Positions 15,199 to 16,026 of a stretch of 16,026 nt of DNA are shown piece by piece. The notes under the pieces are model-generated. The model did not search any database. It was not told the DNA's origin and saw only the letters and a program-made list of their open reading frames with translations. Location of the stretch: contig CAMPIC010000012.1 of assembly GCA_946886185.1 (NCBI GenBank), positions 1-16,026 on the forward strand, read 5' to 3'. Made by a program: the position numbers and the translations under genes. Source of the DNA: an uncultured bacterium (GTDB lineage Bacteria; Eisenbacteria; RBG-16-71-46; CAIMUX01). Each line of letters begins with the position of its first letter. The first letter of the stretch is position 1.

Positions 15199-16026
15199 TT
15201 GCCGCGGTGGAGCATCTTCCTCTTCTGGATGGTAGTTGCGCTTGCCGGCTCGTTCTCCTCGGAAGCGCAGGCGATTCCGGAGTTCGCTCGCAAGTACGGG
15301 CGGACGTGCGCCTCGTGCCACACGCACTTTGTCCCCGATCTGAACCAGAGCGGCCGGGAGTTCAAGGAGAACGGGTACCGCCTGGGCGTGGACGAGGAGA
15401 AGGCGTCCGCGGAACGGGAAGGAGCGGGCGCGGAGACGCCCCTGCGGATGGCGATTCCCCGCGATCTTCCGCTCTCGCTTCGGATCCAGTCTTCCGTGGG
15501 GGTTCCCTGGAGCCCGCGCGCTTCGAATCGAAACAATGTCGACTTCAACATGTTCGAGAACGTATATGTGGCGAGCGGAAGCTCCCTCGCGGATCGATTT
15601 TCCTATTTTCTCAGCCTTTCGGTCGCTCCTTCCCTGGCCTTGCATCAGGGCGCGATCGGATTCCAGGACCTGTTCGGTGAAGACCGCGTCAACCTGCGCG
15701 CCGGACGGATCCTCCTTTTCGACTTTCTCCATCCGGCGCACCGCAGCCCGACCGGGATCGCCAACCCGGGCGCGACTCTGCAGGTGGGACTCAATCCCAC
15801 GCGCCTCGATGACGCCCACTTCGGCTTCGATGTGTACGGGCGCGTGGATCCGGGACGCCGGATCTTCTATCAGATGGGGATCGTGCAAGGAGCGCAGGAC
15901 GAAACCGGGAGCTCCGACCTCGACGGGAACAAGGACTTCTTCGGCCTGCTCCAATTCGACCTCGCCGATCCATACCGCGTGGGAACCTTCGGATATCTCG
16001 GCCGCACGCAGGTCACCGACCGATCC
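15199..16026 (+). CDS. Monoheme cytochrome fused to porin-like domain (3' truncated)
   Basis: The frame is open to the window end, giving 276 codons. TTG at 15199 is chosen because it gives a compact signal peptide (MPRWSIFLFWMVVALAGSF then SSEAQA, cleavage after Ala25). The ATG at 15229 would lose its start, and neither has a strong Shine-Dalgarno. The mature protein begins IPEFARKYGRTCASCHTHFV with one c-type heme motif, CASCH (37-41), followed by PDLNQSGREFKENGYRLG. This N-terminus is shared by a family of exported porin-like proteins with a heme-bearing start (from memory). The rest alternates like beta strands: LSLRIQSSVGVPWSP, FSYFLSLSVAP, VNLRAGRILLFDF, GFDVYGRVDPG, FFGLLQFDL. An electron-conducting or heme-sensing outer-membrane protein is plausible. 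It follows the YVTN lipoprotein after 58 bp. Confidence 0.8.
   Translation, partial: MPRWSIFLFWMVVALAGSFSSEAQAIPEFARKYGRTCASCHTHFVPDLNQSGREFKENGYRLGVDEEKASAEREGAGAETPLRMAIPRDLPLSLRIQSSVGVPWSPRASNRNNVDFNMFENVYVASGSSLADRFSYFLSLSVAPSLALHQGAIGFQDLFGEDRVNLRAGRILLFDFLHPAHRSPTGIANPGATLQVGLNPTRLDDAHFGFDVYGRVDPGRRIFYQMGIVQGAQDETGSSDLDGNKDFFGLLQFDLADPYRVGTFGYLGRTQVTDRS

Noticed and set aside
14376..15954. Long minus-strand open frames opposite the YVTN lipoprotein and cytochrome-porin genes
   Set aside because: They run across two genuine plus-strand genes with clear domains. The translations are low-complexity basic sequence.

Overview
The window is high-GC bacterial DNA, densely coded on both strands, with frequent GTG and TTG starts. 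It encodes a Gram-negative envelope: lipoproteins, outer-membrane barrels and secreted beta-propellers. One secreted protein ends in a FlgD-like/T9SS-like C-terminal domain, and another carries the 'ACC...DGSC' cysteine repeats that, from memory, are common in Eisenbacteria, Krumholzibacteriota, Latescibacteria and Planctomycetes. An uncultured FCB-like or Eisenbacteria-like lineage fits best. This is inference, because no rRNA or marker gene is present. I see no tRNA, rRNA, CRISPR array, integrase or transposase.

Left part (1-4744). The window opens inside an ABC transporter ATPase of the sulfate/molybdate/polyamine class. It is followed convergently by a minus-strand DoxX gene and a type II NADH dehydrogenase gene (ndh). 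The ndh reading frame contains the N-terminal FAD-binding motif only if translation starts at an ATA codon, which overlaps the stop codon of a decayed DUF421 (YetF-like) gene. A short intergenic region with a dyad and a 12-bp tandem repeat leads to a 65-aa basic orphan protein and then a secreted protein with two six-cysteine repeats.

Middle part (4812-9691). A minus-strand pair, radical SAM/SPASM enzyme then GT4-type glycosyltransferase (TTGA overlap), is divergent from a FemAB/GNAT-like acyltransferase. Together they look like a surface-glycan or envelope-modification locus. The shared control region has candidate promoters, an 11-bp tandem repeat and a dyad. A minus-strand methyltransferase and a YaiI/YqxD-family (DUF188) gene follow.

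Right part (10066-16026, running off the edge). Five plus-strand genes all encode exported products: a cupredoxin plus His-rich beta-propeller protein with a FlgD-like tail; a DUF3570 outer-membrane barrel; a DUF4266 mini-lipoprotein ending in CGCN; an eight-repeat YVTN lipoprotein; and a single-CxxCH cytochrome fused to a barrel-like porin domain. The array contains a predicted copper site, a heme site, two propellers and two barrels. It is the most interesting part of the window and is a candidate cell-envelope redox or metal-handling module of unknown substrate.
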